A DNA stretch of 64,000 nucleotides from Lyophyllum atratum (taxonomy: Eukaryota > Basidiomycota > Agaricomycetes > Agaricales > Lyophyllaceae), in the NCBI GenBank assembly GCA_014905825.1, contig JACGCN010000001.1:1364001-1428000 (forward strand), given 5' to 3'. How positions within the stretch are numbered: the first letter of the stretch is position 1; each line of letters starts with the position of its first letter. The position numbers and the translations under genes are program-made. Shown piece after piece: positions 33,517 to 45,500 of this stretch. A model generated the notes under the pieces. That model was not told the DNA's origin, did not search any database, and saw only the letters and a list, made by a program, of their open reading frames with translations.

Positions 33517-33650
33517 ACACCCATGGTATCTGCGGTATAAAGGGTGGCGGACGTAGCGGAAAGTACTTTTCCCAGGCCTCTAAGCACTCAACAGGACGCG
33601 TATGAGACGAGATAGAGCCCATGCTAGCCCATGCTCCTCAGGGGTTCCTT
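33517..33650 (-). pseudogene. Broken fragment of the WD40 gene (segment A, copy 2)
   Basis: The minus strand begins with the same SISSHTRPVECLE-coding stretch as the WD40 gene, then changes frame through a six-base and other small insertions and loses the propeller pattern. A ten-base stretch (TAGCCCATGC) is tandemly duplicated in it. About 780 bases that separate segments A and B in the intact locus are missing here. The longer open frame that starts in it and runs to 33197 overlaps the APH-like gene antisense in frame and is not considered real. Confidence 0.8.
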
Positions 33651-34183
33651 TGATGCAAACTTGACAGACTGGAAGGAGCTGACATAACTCCGTCTGAACC
33701 TTTTGGCTTGAGCCCAACCAAAGCCCAACTCTGGCGAACGTCATACGATAGAGAACTATAAGAATACAAGATGGGGGCGGGACGAATCGACGCGGAAGCT
33801 ACACTAATGAGTGTGCAAGAAAACAGACAAAGAACTACGGATATACACAAAGCGGTCAAGGTGGGAGATAGCAACATACAATGACGGGGTGGTGGTATTG
33901 GCGCCACGTGAGAAAGCGCAAAGGAAGAGGCGAAAAGTAGCGAATGAGTGGATAGATAATTGATACAACTCCGGAGGATATCAAGTCAGGGTCTCTGGTG
34001 AGGAGATTAAAAGAGATTACGAGACGTATGGATAGAAGGATATATCAACGACAAAGACGAAATATGGGATCGGATGATCAGATAAAAACACATAAGGGTA
34101 GAGGCCGGTATGAAACACAGTAGGGCAACGAGAGTGGGAAGGCGGGTGGTATCGCCACGGCTTCACGGTGAGAGAACACCAGG
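33651..34183. repeat. Duplicated segment B, copy 2 (directly downstream of PKA gene)
   Basis: This is the second copy of the 31856-32390 segment, in the same orientation. It ends five bases from the PKA stop codon, so it forms the PKA 3' flank. The identity is high but not perfect. Confidence 0.9.
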
Positions 34184-34187
34184 GCGA

Positions 34188-35667
34188 TTAGAATTCAAGG
34201 AATTGGTAGGCTATGGGATCGAAACGTTGATGGAGCGCAAGCGGTTGCTCTTCTTTGATAAGGCCAGGCATCTCATCCTGTGGAGGAAGAGGAAGATGTA
34301 GGAAATGGCGAGTGTCATCCACCGAGGACGTGTGAGGGATGATGGGAGCCTGCAAGAAAAAAAAATGTTGAGTTTTTATCTAGGTGAGTGTGTAGATGCG
34401 TACATTGATTTCACGACGCTCGAGCGCATCCCAGTCAACACCTCTGAACCACGGATGATCTAGAATGTCTTGAGGACCCCCATTCATATTTCCCAGACGT
34501 TTTGTGCGGTCCGGATTCAAGAAAGCCCGAATAAGATCCCGAGATAGGTGATCCATAGTCCGAGGCCAATGTATATGCCCAGTTCAGAATCTTTTCATAG
34601 ATACCATATGGCGATTCGTCAAAGAAGGGAGGATAACCGACGAGCATCTCATAACACAGAGACACCACAAGCCCACCAATCTGCGGCTTTGCCATGGCCG
34701 TCAGATTGAATAATTTCGGGTGCAAGATATTCAGGAGTGCCGCACAGCGTCCATGTACGGTCGTCGACTATTTTCGCGAAACCAAAATCAGTTAAGCGAA
34801 GGTATCCACGAGCGTCGAGAAGGAGGTTTTCTGGTTTCAGATCACGATAAATGATGTTGAATGAATGGAGATATTTCAAGGCCAAGATGATGGTTGCAAG
34901 ATAAAAACGAGTGACGTCCGGCGTAAAGCGTCGAGCGCGCCGAAGGTGAGTAAAAAGCTCGCCGCCTGGAACATAGGACATCAACATATAAACATTGAGA
35001 CTGTCCTGGAAAGTGGCGAATAGATCAACCACGAAAGGGTGGGTGACTCGCGAGAGAATGTATCGTTCCGCATTCACATGTTCGACCTGGCGAAGTCGTA
35101 CAATTTCAGTCTTGCGGAGAACCTTCATCGCGAAGTGATTCTGGGTGCCTGGTTGTGATGCAGACGTTCGATGTCGCACGAGTAGCACTCTTGCGAATGT
35201 GCCAGTACCTTGTGCAAGAAACTAAGTGACATATCATAATCATGATGATCAGAAGACACTAACCTAGCGTTCCTCGGACTTCGAAATCCGACAGTTTGAG
35301 CCCAGACCTTTGAAGATGTACCTGCTCATCTTCAAGAAGTCTCAGGGGACGCTGCGGTGCTGTCGTCGTTATGGCTCTCGACGTCCATTGCCATGGTTTC
35401 TGATCGGGCAGCAATGACCGTAATAGAAGCCTCGGAATGGGGAATATTCCGTTCTGGTCCACTGTACCGAGGCTCTGCGTCGACAACGATTGCGTCGGCG
35501 CCCTGTTCGCTATGGCCTGGAGAAAGAGGGGGCGTCATCGGGGCGTCGGAGATGATGGCCTGAGATGCCCGTCGGACTGAGGATATCGAGTTGGCCATTG
35601 ATGGCCGACGACTAGCTTCGGGGGTGACAAAAGACCGCTGGGGAATTACGACCGCCAGAGAAGGCAT
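34188..35667 (-). CDS. cAMP-dependent protein kinase catalytic subunit (PKA-C)
   Basis: The N-terminal ~110 residues are Ser/Pro-rich ([20 protein letters not shown]...). The AGC kinase domain follows: [20 protein letters not shown] (Gly loop), [20 protein letters not shown] (Lys), [20 protein letters not shown] (catalytic loop with the YRD typical of PKA) and [20 protein letters not shown] with the activation-loop Thr. Then come [20 protein letters not shown] and the tail ending AYQFLEF, the hydrophobic FxxF end expected in PKA. It is controlled by a cAMP-binding regulatory subunit. The frame breaks near 34578-34588. One base fewer in the AA there would read [14 protein letters not shown], matching the family. 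Exon borders near 34380, 34650 and 35230 are short introns. Confidence 0.9.
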
Positions 35668-36172
35668 GGGCGCGCAGTACTATGATAGATATCCGAAAAC
35701 TTTTTGGGGTGCAAACACTGACTGGAAGAAAAGAAGCTGAGGCCAGTCAATAGAAAGAGAGGTACTGAAGGACTGGAATGCCAAAGAAAGGCTTGAAGTG
35801 AGGCTAGAGGACTGGTCGCTAGGTCGAAAATCACGAAGGTTGTGGAAAAGCCTGATGAAGAAGAGGGCATGTCAACGGCTTTCGCAGAATGCAAAAATAA
35901 AGAAGGTGAACGCACAGTGTATGGCTTGGGGAGATGCGCACTGCGCTGAGAGTCTGCTGTGGAAGACGGTGGTTATTGCAGAGCGCAGAGAGCGCAGACC
36001 ATCCAGTCAGTGAACGTTTGAACTGCAGCAACAAGCGATGTTTGGCGCAATGGGTGTTGACATCAAAAGGCTTCCACTACAACGTGGCGACGGTATAGAT
36101 CAGGTGACATTTAGGGGCAGATAAGTTCAATACTTCAAGTCAGTCTGCGAACATGCTGGCAACCTCAGAAGT
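35668..36172. other. Upstream region of the PKA gene and 3' flank of the dioxygenase gene
   Basis: About 500 bases with no recognised coding frame. Open frames on both strands here have no family resemblance. They include a pyrimidine-rich minus-strand stretch near 35700-35850 typical of a fungal promoter or 5' leader. Confidence 0.5.
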
Positions 36173-37454
36173 CTATATACCAAAGGCGAAAGTCGGAGCC
36201 CCATATAAGCTCGTTACGACCCGTACTCCTCCACCTTCGCCAGCACCCGCGGCAACATATAGTGGCACAAAATGGTCTTCCCTAGGTTGCGATGCGCGGA
36301 ATCCAGGATGTCTTGTTAAATTCACCATCGCCTCCTTGCGCTTTCCAGCCTGCACAGGATCAGTAAACGCAGATGAAAGACATTGTGAACATACATCTGT
36401 AATTGTGACGGCATCAAGTACAGCCCGATCGAAGTCTCTGTATATAGGCTTCGCGGTATCAGGTGTAAAGGCGGCGAAGTCTCGCAAGTTGTGGATAGTT
36501 AATCCTCCGGAAATGACTAATATCCCTTCTTCTCTGACATCCGAGTTGTTAGAATTAGTCTGTTGAAATGTTATAAATCACCAACCGTAGTTTAGCGATT
36601 GCTTTCCCTAGGTCCCAATTCTTTTCGGGACTCAAGCTAGAGTCGATTGAGACTTGCACGATAGGGATCTCGACGAAGTCCTCGCCAAACATCAGCTTGA
36701 AGGGGACGAATACACCATGATCTAGACCTGGACCTTGGAATCCGCGTCCATCTTCGCCGCGAGCTTCAAGCTTGGATGTTGTCCTTGCAGGGTGTCCGGC
36801 CTAAGAACAGCGATGATAAAGAACGCCGTGGCGGAACTGTGTTACGCCAATCACCTCCTGATATAACTGGACTATACGCTCTGAGAGTTTAGAGTCACCT
36901 CTGGACTTGAATTTTAACTGATACATTGAGGGTTGGAATCCAAAGTAGTCCATAAGAAGTGGGTTCTCGTCGCCATAGTCGGTGACTAAATGCTGTCTTC
37001 AAAGAAATCCAAGTGCATTTTGTTTATTCACCATACCTTGACGAGGCGTAGACGTCTCCCAGTGTGCGCTGAACACAACGATTCCCTTGGGCTGATACTT
37101 CTTCAAAAGGGCCGGACCAAAGTCTTTCAAAAATGTGGCCAAGGGACCAGTTGGACCAGCGTAAGCACCCATCCGACCATAGCTCTGGACCTCAGACTCG
37201 GGGAACACGAGAATCGGAGATCCATGAGCCAGAAAGAACGCAGGGATGTTGTTTGGGGTCGATGGCAGGTCTTCGATGGCTTTTCGCCATTCCGACTGTG
37301 TGGTGACACTAGATGTGTCTGCCATTGTGTGGAGATGGTTTGGGATGCGAGCCTGATGGGATCTGAGGAAGAGTTGAGTGATAAATGGCACGAGAGCTAT
37401 AAGGATGGGAATCAAGAGCGTGAATGCTGTTAGATATAGAGCCGGCCCTTGCAT
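36173..37454 (-). CDS. Class III extradiol (4,5-DOPA-type, LigB-fold) dioxygenase with N-terminal membrane segment
   Basis: The core domain shows NNIPAFFLAHGSPILVF and KGIVVFSAHWETSTPRQ, each with a His that binds metal in this family. It continues with YGDENPLLMDYFGF-like, GPGLDHGVFVPFKLMFGEDF (a further His), LVISGGLTIHNLRDFAAF and PREDHFVPLYVAAGAG, ending SLYGAPTFAFGI. Enzymes of this fold open aromatic catechol rings; fungal DOPA dioxygenases make betalamic-type pigments, and plant relatives act in betalain synthesis. The substrate here is unknown. The N-terminus (MQGPALYLTAFTLLIPILIA...) is a hydrophobic segment before the usual start MADTSSVTTQSEW, so the long form may be membrane-anchored. 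A start at that inner ATG (37325) is the alternative. Confidence 0.87.
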
Positions 37455-37608
37455 GCCGAGTACAAGAGTAGCACGGTGAACAGGCGAACAGTCATCTGAG
37501 GCTCGCTCGCGTCACCGTCATCGCGTCACCACAAGTGGTTTGTTCAAGAGTTGGCCCTGGCTTATTCAGCGGAGGTGATGATGCTAAGTCTGCCATCAGC
37601 CAGGCACA

Positions 37609-39017
37609 TTGTCATTCACCGTGACCACCACATACATGGCAAATCGTGCCAAAGTCGGTGGATGGCTTCAGGGCAAAACCGTTCGAAAAGGGGGCATAGT
37701 GTCTACAAATAACACTCGTTCCTCGACACCTCAGATCCAGAGTACTTCGTCTACGGTCTTCGGAGGTGGTGTCAAGGATGCGTCGGGTAGAACGTCTGAG
37801 TACTTCGTCAGTGCCACAGCTCTTTTGACATGAACTTGAATTGAAGATAGCTCAGTCCATGGACGACCAATGCCCTGTCTGCAAAAGCGACAGGTATTTG
37901 AACCCAAAGTTACGTTTGTTGGTCAGTTCATGTTACCACAAAATGTATGTGCGTGAGCGGGTTTTGCAATACACTGCAACATCTTAACAGCAGCGTTTCT
38001 CAGGTGTGAATCGTGCATTGACCGCTTGTTTACCCTCGGACCGGCACCATGTCCTATCTGCAATAAGGTATTGCGCAAGCTTGCGTTTACGCCCCAGACA
38101 TTCGAAGATTTGGGTGTAGAGAAAGAGGTGGCCATCAGAAGACGAATAGCGAAAGAGCACGATATTTCCTATATTTGACGTACCCAACTGTACTAACTCA
38201 TCTCCAGGTTCAACAAACGACGAGAAGATTTCCTGGATTTGCGGTCATACAATGATTATCTCGAGGAAGTCGAGGATATCAGTGAGTCTTGACCAATCAT
38301 ATCAGCCACACGTTTTCACAGTTGCATTCTCTCCAGCCTTTAACCTCATATACGACATCGATATCGCAAAAACCGAAGCTCGCATTAACGCCTATCGGGC
38401 TGAGAATGCAGCGCTCATCGAACTCAATATTCAACGCGAAGAAGCCTATGCGCAAGCTCTGAAAGAACAAGAAGATGCTGAGCGACGAGAACGAGAGTTA
38501 AGGGCGATGGAACTTCGCCGCGAAGAGGAGGAGGAACGCGAGGAACGTGAAAAGGGAAGACGGGAGATCATCGACAAACTCGAAACGAGTGACAAGAATG
38601 CCGCCAAGGTTATTGCAAAATCGCGCGCGAATGCAGCAAAACGGTCCTCAGCACGCACTGCATCAACGACGGTAGTTGCAAAGCAACGCTCAATTGTTGA
38701 GGTCAAGAGCTGCGCAGAGCACAGCGATTCCCGACGCCCCGCATATACCCCTGCAGGACGACTGGTATGCCTATCAGGACCAGTATGAGATGAGGAGTGG
38801 TGGCTACTATGACTTCATGAGTGAGGCGGTCCGTAAGGATCGAGAGGGGATCATGAGAGGAGGAGGATATAGAGTGGAAGAGGCTTGGGAGCGGGCTTTG
38901 CGGAGTGCTGTTGCAGCGCTTGATTTGCCGCCGCTTTCTGGACTAGACTTCGACGCTCCGCCCACATTCCACCTTGATGCTGGGGGAGATGTCGTCATGG
39001 CTTCTGTACACGACTGA
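37609..39017 (+). CDS. TFB3: TFIIH/CAK assembly subunit TFB3 (MAT1)
   Basis: The leader (GGWLQGKTVRKGGI...) splices to MDDQCPVCKSDRYLNPKLRL and a C3HC4 RING finger (SSCYHKMCESCIDRLFTLGP, APCPICNKVLRKLAFTPQTF). Then come VEKEVAIRRRIAKEFNKRRE, a long Glu/Arg coiled coil (38400-38620) and a C-terminus LLRSRAAQSTAIPDAPHIPL and QDDWYAYQDQYEMRSGGYYD. TFB3 holds CDK7 and cyclin H together and ties them to TFIIH for RNA polymerase II phosphorylation and DNA repair. A single-base frame break lies near 38672-38676, because TTV must be followed by LQSNAQLLRSR in another frame. The start may be 37609 or the inner ATG at 37636; beginning at 37859 would drop the conserved GGWLQGK. Confidence 0.88.
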
Positions 39018-39118
39018 GTGTGCTTGCCATTATCCGAGTGTATTATATTAATTGCATTATACAGTGGTGTATCATTGGTATCGATAGGTATGGCCACATC
39101 CAAAGTCCGTTCCATAAG

Positions 39119-41103
39119 TTACCGAACACAAGCTTTCGAAGTTCGTGGTGAGACAGCTAGGGAAAACTCGTGCTCGTGACGATCTTCCTGCCTAATCTTT
39201 GCTTCTCGGTCAGAGGTTTCGTCATCGGGAAGTATAGGATCTGGTATTCCTTTTTGCTGAACGAGACATGAGAAATGATGAATTGTATAAGACTGAAAGT
39301 AACGGACCCAAGCTTCTTTGTATCCAACCTGAATCGGTCTAGGACCTGTCGCATACTCGTCTTGTCTGCTCCAACACTCCCAGAGGCCGTTTTCACTGGC
39401 TTCTTGTGGTCGTGAATCATGGGAATCAGGCACAGATGAAAATTTCTCTTCGTCGTCCAAAGGCGTCATCCCCATTGATGTAGATCGAGCGCGTTTGGTC
39501 CTCGGGGTTGCGGCAGGTGGGCTACTAGGGGGTCGCTTTCGAGCTCTACCACGCTCATCACTCGACGATGCTAGTGACCATGACGATATGGCGGTATTTC
39601 TCATATCCTTCCCTAGCACACTAGGAGCGAAGATTAAAGCAGAGGATGTTTGAAAGGCAAACCGCACACTTACGCTGAGGGATCGAAAGTGAGCAAAGTT
39701 ACTTTCTTGTTCTTCGACATCTCGTAACCGATAATGGTCCGGGAATGGCCATCGTGTTGAAGGATGAGGGGCATCCGGTCCGTGACAACTATTGGAGAGG
39801 CACCGCGGAGTGCGTCGTGGATATTGGTGGATTTGACGGTATTCAACTTCGGCGAAAAATATTCGACAATCCAGTCAATAACAACTTCTGCACCTACGAA
39901 GAAGAACCCAGATGAGAAATGAGCAATGGTTTGATCATGCGAGGTTAATTATACCTCGAGGTTGATTTTTCAAATCGAAATCAACAAGTTCAGCGCTGTC
40001 AAAAGGTGAGGGGCGAAGCAACGAAGGTGAAAACAACATACGGTATGCCACGGTAGATGAATGCGACCCATAAATCTGAAAATGCAGCAGGTGTCAAACC
40101 AAGCAGAGAGAAAGTGACAGTAAAGTTCAACCTGCGGTTCCGATCCATTTCGTGGTATCGACGAGCTTCTTGAGCTCTTTCGCACCTTCCTTGTCAAAAC
40201 CTAAGGATACAATTAGCCATACTCGCATATACCCCGAATGGAAGATATGCACCAGCTTCCCAAGCATCCTCAATCCAGGCTTGAAGGTTCCGAACGCCAG
40301 GTGATATAGGCTCGCTCAGCAAGGGCAGGTAGTTCGGTTGAAATTTCTGGTTCATGAGTGCAACGCATGCCATCAAGAAATTGCGGTAACTGCTCCAGCA
40401 AAATTGAACGTTTCTTTGGGAGATGAAGGAAGTAGATGAACTGACCCACAAGCCCATGACTCCCATTTTCCACGGCTGACATGGACCGATCGTTCGTAGC
40501 AAAGTGCCGCACGCTGCGTAGCTCCCTGAGCGTGACTGGTCCAGAGCGCCTTCTTCAGCAGTGGAATCAGACCTACGGCGGATGAGAATAAACCCATGTT
40601 ATATTAGTGGGGATATGTACCTGGAGTGTAGTTTCGTGGAGGTGACGTGGGAAGCCCTTCGTACCAAAATATATCATCGTCCTTGGGTATCTCAGTCTGC
40701 TTTTCCTTCCTTGTAGTCCCGAGTATCCTCTTTGTCGAAGCCTTCAACTTCTTTAAAGGGGAGGAGAGGGGACGATCCGACAGTGTCCCCTTGATATGCA
40801 GGGATGTGCCTGAAGTAGTGCGGTTGAGTGCCAATAAGTCACAACTAAAACATGCCTAATACCTTGCAGATCGTCTTGGAGGTGTTGCTCGCAATGCATT
40901 TCCCGCTGAGGAAGACTAAGGTCTTCGAGGTCCAGGGAACAGAAAGCACAGCTGATAGTGGCATCGTTACGGTCCGCGTTCGCGGTGAAGGAAGTCCCTA
41001 CAATCTGAATTTCGGGATCAAGGTTGATTTTCCCGCCCCGGAGTGTGTAGGACATGGTAGAGCCACTTCCGGCGATCGAGTCGACGTCAGTTTCAATTTG
41101 CAC
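39119..41103 (-). CDS. ZUP1/MUG105-type ubiquitin peptidase (C78 family)
   Basis: The N-terminal region has a zinc-finger pattern ISCAFCSLDLEDLSLPQREM with HCEQHL. The papain-like peptidase follows: KGKWESWACGYRNFLMACVA with the nucleophile Cys across an intron, NLQAWIEDAWEAG, IGTADLWVAFIYRGIPAD-like, DFDLKNQPRGAEVVIDWIVE and MPLILQHDGHSRTIIGYEVS with the catalytic His and Asp region. ZUP1/MUG105 relatives cleave Lys63-linked ubiquitin chains during genome maintenance; other C78 members cleave UFM1. The C-terminal ~170 residues are Ser/Arg-rich with PRTKRARST-like basic motifs. The gene lies head-to-head with proteasome subunit PRE6, 102 bases between starts. The start MQIETDVDSIAGSGSTM at 41103 is the first ATG of the frame. 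Confidence 0.85.
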
Positions 41104-41205
41104 ATGCCACTATAACCGCTTACGTAAGGTGCAGCCTGATCCTTGACCGTGACGCGCGTCCTGCGTGTGCACAACACTTGCTCTCCCTAGTACTTCTTCC
41201 AAACG

Positions 41206-42454
41206 ATGTCCAGGTCATACGACAGAGGTCTGTCTGATTGTTACCGTAATAATCTAAATTCATGCTCATTGTCACGTCCAGCGTTGACTGTATTCTCGCC
41301 TGATGGACACTTATTCCAGGTCTGCGTCTCAAACATCGCGTTGAAATGAGCCTGTCCAGTGACTGATCTCTCTCGCGACTTTATAGGTCGAATATGCGCT
41401 AGAGGCTGTTCGCAAGGGTACCTGCGCTGTAAGCGATCCACTGCTGTTGGAGCCATGAGTTTGATGCTCAAATTTGGGTGCACAGGTTGGTGTCCGTGGC
41501 AAGGATGTAGTGGTCCTGGGCGTGGAGAAGAAATCAATCCTTCAACTCCAAGATCCACGAACAGTCCGGAAGGTTGTCATGTTGGACGATCACGTCTGTC
41601 TTGCTTTCGCGGGTTTGTTCTTCTTCCAATGATACCAGGTTTAATCTTAAGGTGTTTAAGGTCTGACCGCGGATGGTCGCGTCCTGATTGACAAAGCCCG
41701 GATAGAGTGCCAGAGCCATCGCCTCACTGTAGAGGATCCAGTCACTGTCGAGTACATCACCCGGCATATCGCTGGAATTCAACAGGCAAGAGTCTTCTGT
41801 TGCGGCTGCAGACAAACTTCTAACGAATTTATATAGCGTTACACTCAATCCGGTGGTGTCAGGCCTTTTGGAATTTCTACTCTCATCGTTGGGTTCGATC
41901 CTCATGATAGCAGGCCGCGTCTGTACCAGACAGAGCCCAGCGGCATTTACAGTGCATGGAAGGTCCGTCTCGTCTTTTTTGCCTTCTGATAAGATGTACT
42001 CATCTACGTAACTGTCAGGCTAACGCCATTGGCCGGTCCTCCAAGACAGTGCGGGAATTCCTCGAGAAGAACCATAAGGACGATTTGTCGAGGGAAGAAA
42101 GCATCAAGCTAACTGTAAAAAGTCTGCTCGAGGTTGTTCAGACTGGTGCAAAGAATATTGAGATCAGTGTTATGGAAAGCTATGGAAAAGTCACTGTATG
42201 TTCACTGTTCTGGAGCTTTTTGTCAAGATGCTGATATTCCTCAGAACCTGGAACTGTCAGAAATTGAAACGATTGTGAGCGAAATCGAACGCGAGAAAGA
42301 AGCTGGTAAGTGTCTTTCTCGGCCGTTCAAATCTTCCTCTACTGATGGAATATCTCCAGAGGCGGAGCGGAAGCGCTCAAGACTTGCTGCGACAGCGGCG
42401 GGCCAGGCTGCGATGTCATCACGGGCAGCCGAGGCTGGGGAAGGTCTCGCGTAG
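41206..42454 (+). CDS. PRE6: 20S proteasome subunit alpha type-4 (PRE6-like)
   Basis: The start [20 protein letters not shown] at 41206 (across one intron) is the proteasome alpha signature. It is followed by [77 protein letters not shown] and [20 protein letters not shown]. Next comes [20 protein letters not shown] and a C-terminal [19 protein letters not shown] with an Ala-rich tail ending at 42454. It forms part of the outer ring of the 20S core. Seven or so short introns split the gene. A region near 41820 needs an unclear splice to stay in frame, so the exact middle borders are uncertain. Confidence 0.92.
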
Positions 42455-42589
42455 AATTTTGTAATTGTAAAATAACATGTTATCATTTGGTTATCATTTC
42501 GGAACTGCTTGACTGATCCTTGAGAAACAAATACCTTACATCAGCATCTTCATCAATTCAGAAAGTGGACGTGTTCATTACAAGCTGTA

Positions 42590-45500
42590 ATGGCTTCCAC
42601 TGGGACCACCACAAAGACGCGCAAAACTGTTTCTCATAAACATGTCTTGCTCTCCGAGATTCTGTCCGTCACAACGGCAATGCGCAAAAACTCTCGCTGG
42701 GCCTCATTAACGCACTTCGCCAGTGCGAAGGACTCGACCCTAGGGAGTAATCTCGGCCTCCGGATATCTACGTCTCCTCATGCTACACAAACGTCAGGAC
42801 GAGGGAATAGAGAGGCTGAACTTATGAGTGGATTTTTGGAGCTCAAAAGAGCTGTGAGAGATATTGAAGGTGCGTTGACACGTTAACGCTTTTCAATTCC
42901 GGTCACTATAATCGAAATGGGCAGACATTACCATTGTCGACTTGCTCGTCATCCTTGCGCCCTTCTTTGCCATCATACGATCACCTCTGTCGACTGGACC
43001 TATAACCTCTGCTGCCCTGTCTGCATTACATACTCTCTTCGTCTGCGGACTCATCTCTTCACATTCGATCGGGCTCGAACAAGCCCTTGTCGAACTTAGT
43101 AGCACAGTCTCGCACTGCAAATTTGAAGCTAGTGACTCTTCTGGGGATGAAGTCGTACTTCTCAAGATCATGGCCGTCATAGAAGATTGCATGTGTGGGG
43201 ACGTAGGGGACGTTCTCGGCGACATTGAAGTTTGTGAAATGCTTGAAACCGTCTTGACGACGTGCTGTCAAATTCGCCTCAGCGGTGAGCAGGATATACT
43301 TATATTAAGGTTCAGATTATCTGAGGTCAAGGTCAGAGACACTTCGCCGCTCCGCAGAGAACACTATGCATGCCTTGGTCAGGACCGTGTTCTCCAGGCT
43401 ACATCATTTAGATGCAGAAGCTGAAGAGGCTAAACTCCGGACCGCGGATGAAGACGTTCAAGAAGGCGAAATAAATTTGACAGCGACTGCCACTGCACCG
43501 CGCGAGGACGCCGACTCAGATTCGCAAGAAGTGGCATTGGAGAATCCTCCTATAGCTGAAGAGGTGGTCGTCCCACTAACACCCATAACGCCTCATGTCG
43601 ATCGGCCGCAATGTACGTTTATTGGCATATTATTCGATGAGCGACCAACAATATGACTACCAGACGGATTACCCTCAATCATCGAACTCCTTCGCGTTCT
43701 CATCAATGTTTTGGACCCCAACGATCAGCAACATACAGATTCCACTCGACTCATCGCATTAGGCATTTTGAATGCTGCTTTCGAAGAATCTGGACCTCGG
43801 ATTGCACATTTTCCGTCACTGGAGGCTCTGGTTCTTGACACAGGTTGCAAATTCCTCTTCCAGCTTGCGCGATCCGACAACACCTCGGTCCTGCATTATT
43901 CTCTCCGCACAATTTCGACTATCTTCGACACAATGCGCCATCATCTGAAGTTGCAACAAGAGTTATTCTTGGCCTTCACGATTGATCGACTGGCCCTGCC
44001 GCTCTCTCCGCCTTTGGCCAAAGGCGCGCATGTTGCTGCAACTACTGGGAGGAAAGGAAGGACTGCCAGCCCGCGTCCAAGCACACCACGACCTGGAACA
44101 CCCGCAATCTCAAATAACGAAAAAGGAATTGACCCGTCTGATCAAGAGTCTGAGAAAGGCTCAGCCGTACCTTCCCGCGTCCTAGTTGCTCCGGCGCGTG
44201 GAGAAACGCGCAACTTGATTCTTGAAACTCTGAGCCAGATTTCTCGACATCCGAGCTTCATGATCGACTTGTACGCGAATTACGATTGTGACATCAACTG
44301 CGAAAACCTGTTTGAACGTCTCATTGATTTCTTGACCAAGGTAAAGGGAACAAACGCATGATAGGGGGACTAGACTGATGGTCGCTATCTGTAGGCCGTA
44401 TATCCCTCCGATTACCCTATCGCGGACGCGCAACAACGTAATGCGCAATATCTGTGTTTAGACCTCTTGCTGGCTTTTGTGAACGATATGGCAGCACGCG
44501 CGGAGGGTGTTCGTACAGTTGTTTTGATAATTCTATCGTAGCTTAAACCTAACTTTTACACTTTCAGGGCACGGAAACTTGGCCATCGGTGAGCTTGATA
44601 TTTGTTGCTTCTTTCCGATCCTAATTCTTCCCCAGGAATTCCCAACTCCGGAGTCTCTCATTCAAACCAAGTCACAGAAGAAATTGATATTGACGGGCGC
44701 GGCGCGCTTCAATGCGAAGCCGAAAACTGGCATCGCGTTCCTTGAAGAGAATAAACTCATCTATACGGACCTTTCAGACGAGATCACGAAGGCGCACAGC
44801 CTCGCTTCTTTTTTGAAAAGCTGCACAAGGCTTGACAAACGTCTGCTAGGCGATTTTATTTCCAAACCGGAGCATATCGACATCTTGAAAGCGTTTATTG
44901 GGCTATTTGATTTCAAGAATGTATGTCCCCCCTCTCTGAGGAACGCTATATACTTCTATACTTATGCGGCTATAGAAACCTATGGCAGAAGCAATGCGAG
45001 AGCTCCTTGAGTCTTTCCGATTACCGGGCGAGGCACAACAGATAGCTCGAATCACCGAGACTTTCGCATCGATATACTTTGCATCCGGCCCAGGTAGTCT
45101 CGCATCTCCACTCATCCCAGTTCGTTTTTTTATGATATCTGCCATGCTCAGACGAAATCAAGAGTGAAGACGCGGTCTATGTTTTAGCATATTCCGTGAT
45201 CATGTTAAACACTGATCTCCATAATCCTCAAGTGCGGGTATGTCCATCGCAGCTCTTACTCTCATCTGCCTCTGCTCACGCAACATGCAGAAAAGGATGA
45301 CTATCGAAGATTATCAAAAGAATTTGAGGGGAGTGAATGCCGGTGCAAGTTTCACCCCAGAATTCTTGGTACGATACAACAGAACCCAGATGATTGACCA
45401 TACTAAGTCAACAGTAGCAAAATATTTATGATTCAATTCGCAAACGCGAGATAGTCATGCCGGAGGAACACACAGGACAGTTGGGATTTGAATATGCCTG

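Noticed and set aside
33197..33622. 141-codon minus-strand frame starting with the WD40-derived GSISSHTRPVECLE
   Set aside because: The first residues are a relic of the duplicated WD40 fragment. The rest overlaps the APH-like gene on the same strand in another frame and has no pattern.
31856..34183. Long terminal repeats of a retrotransposon flanking the APH-like gene
   Set aside because: The ~535-bp direct repeats were examined for this. There is no reverse transcriptase, integrase or primer-binding site between them, no TG...CA ends, and one repeat is joined to a WD40 gene fragment, so a local duplication explains them better.
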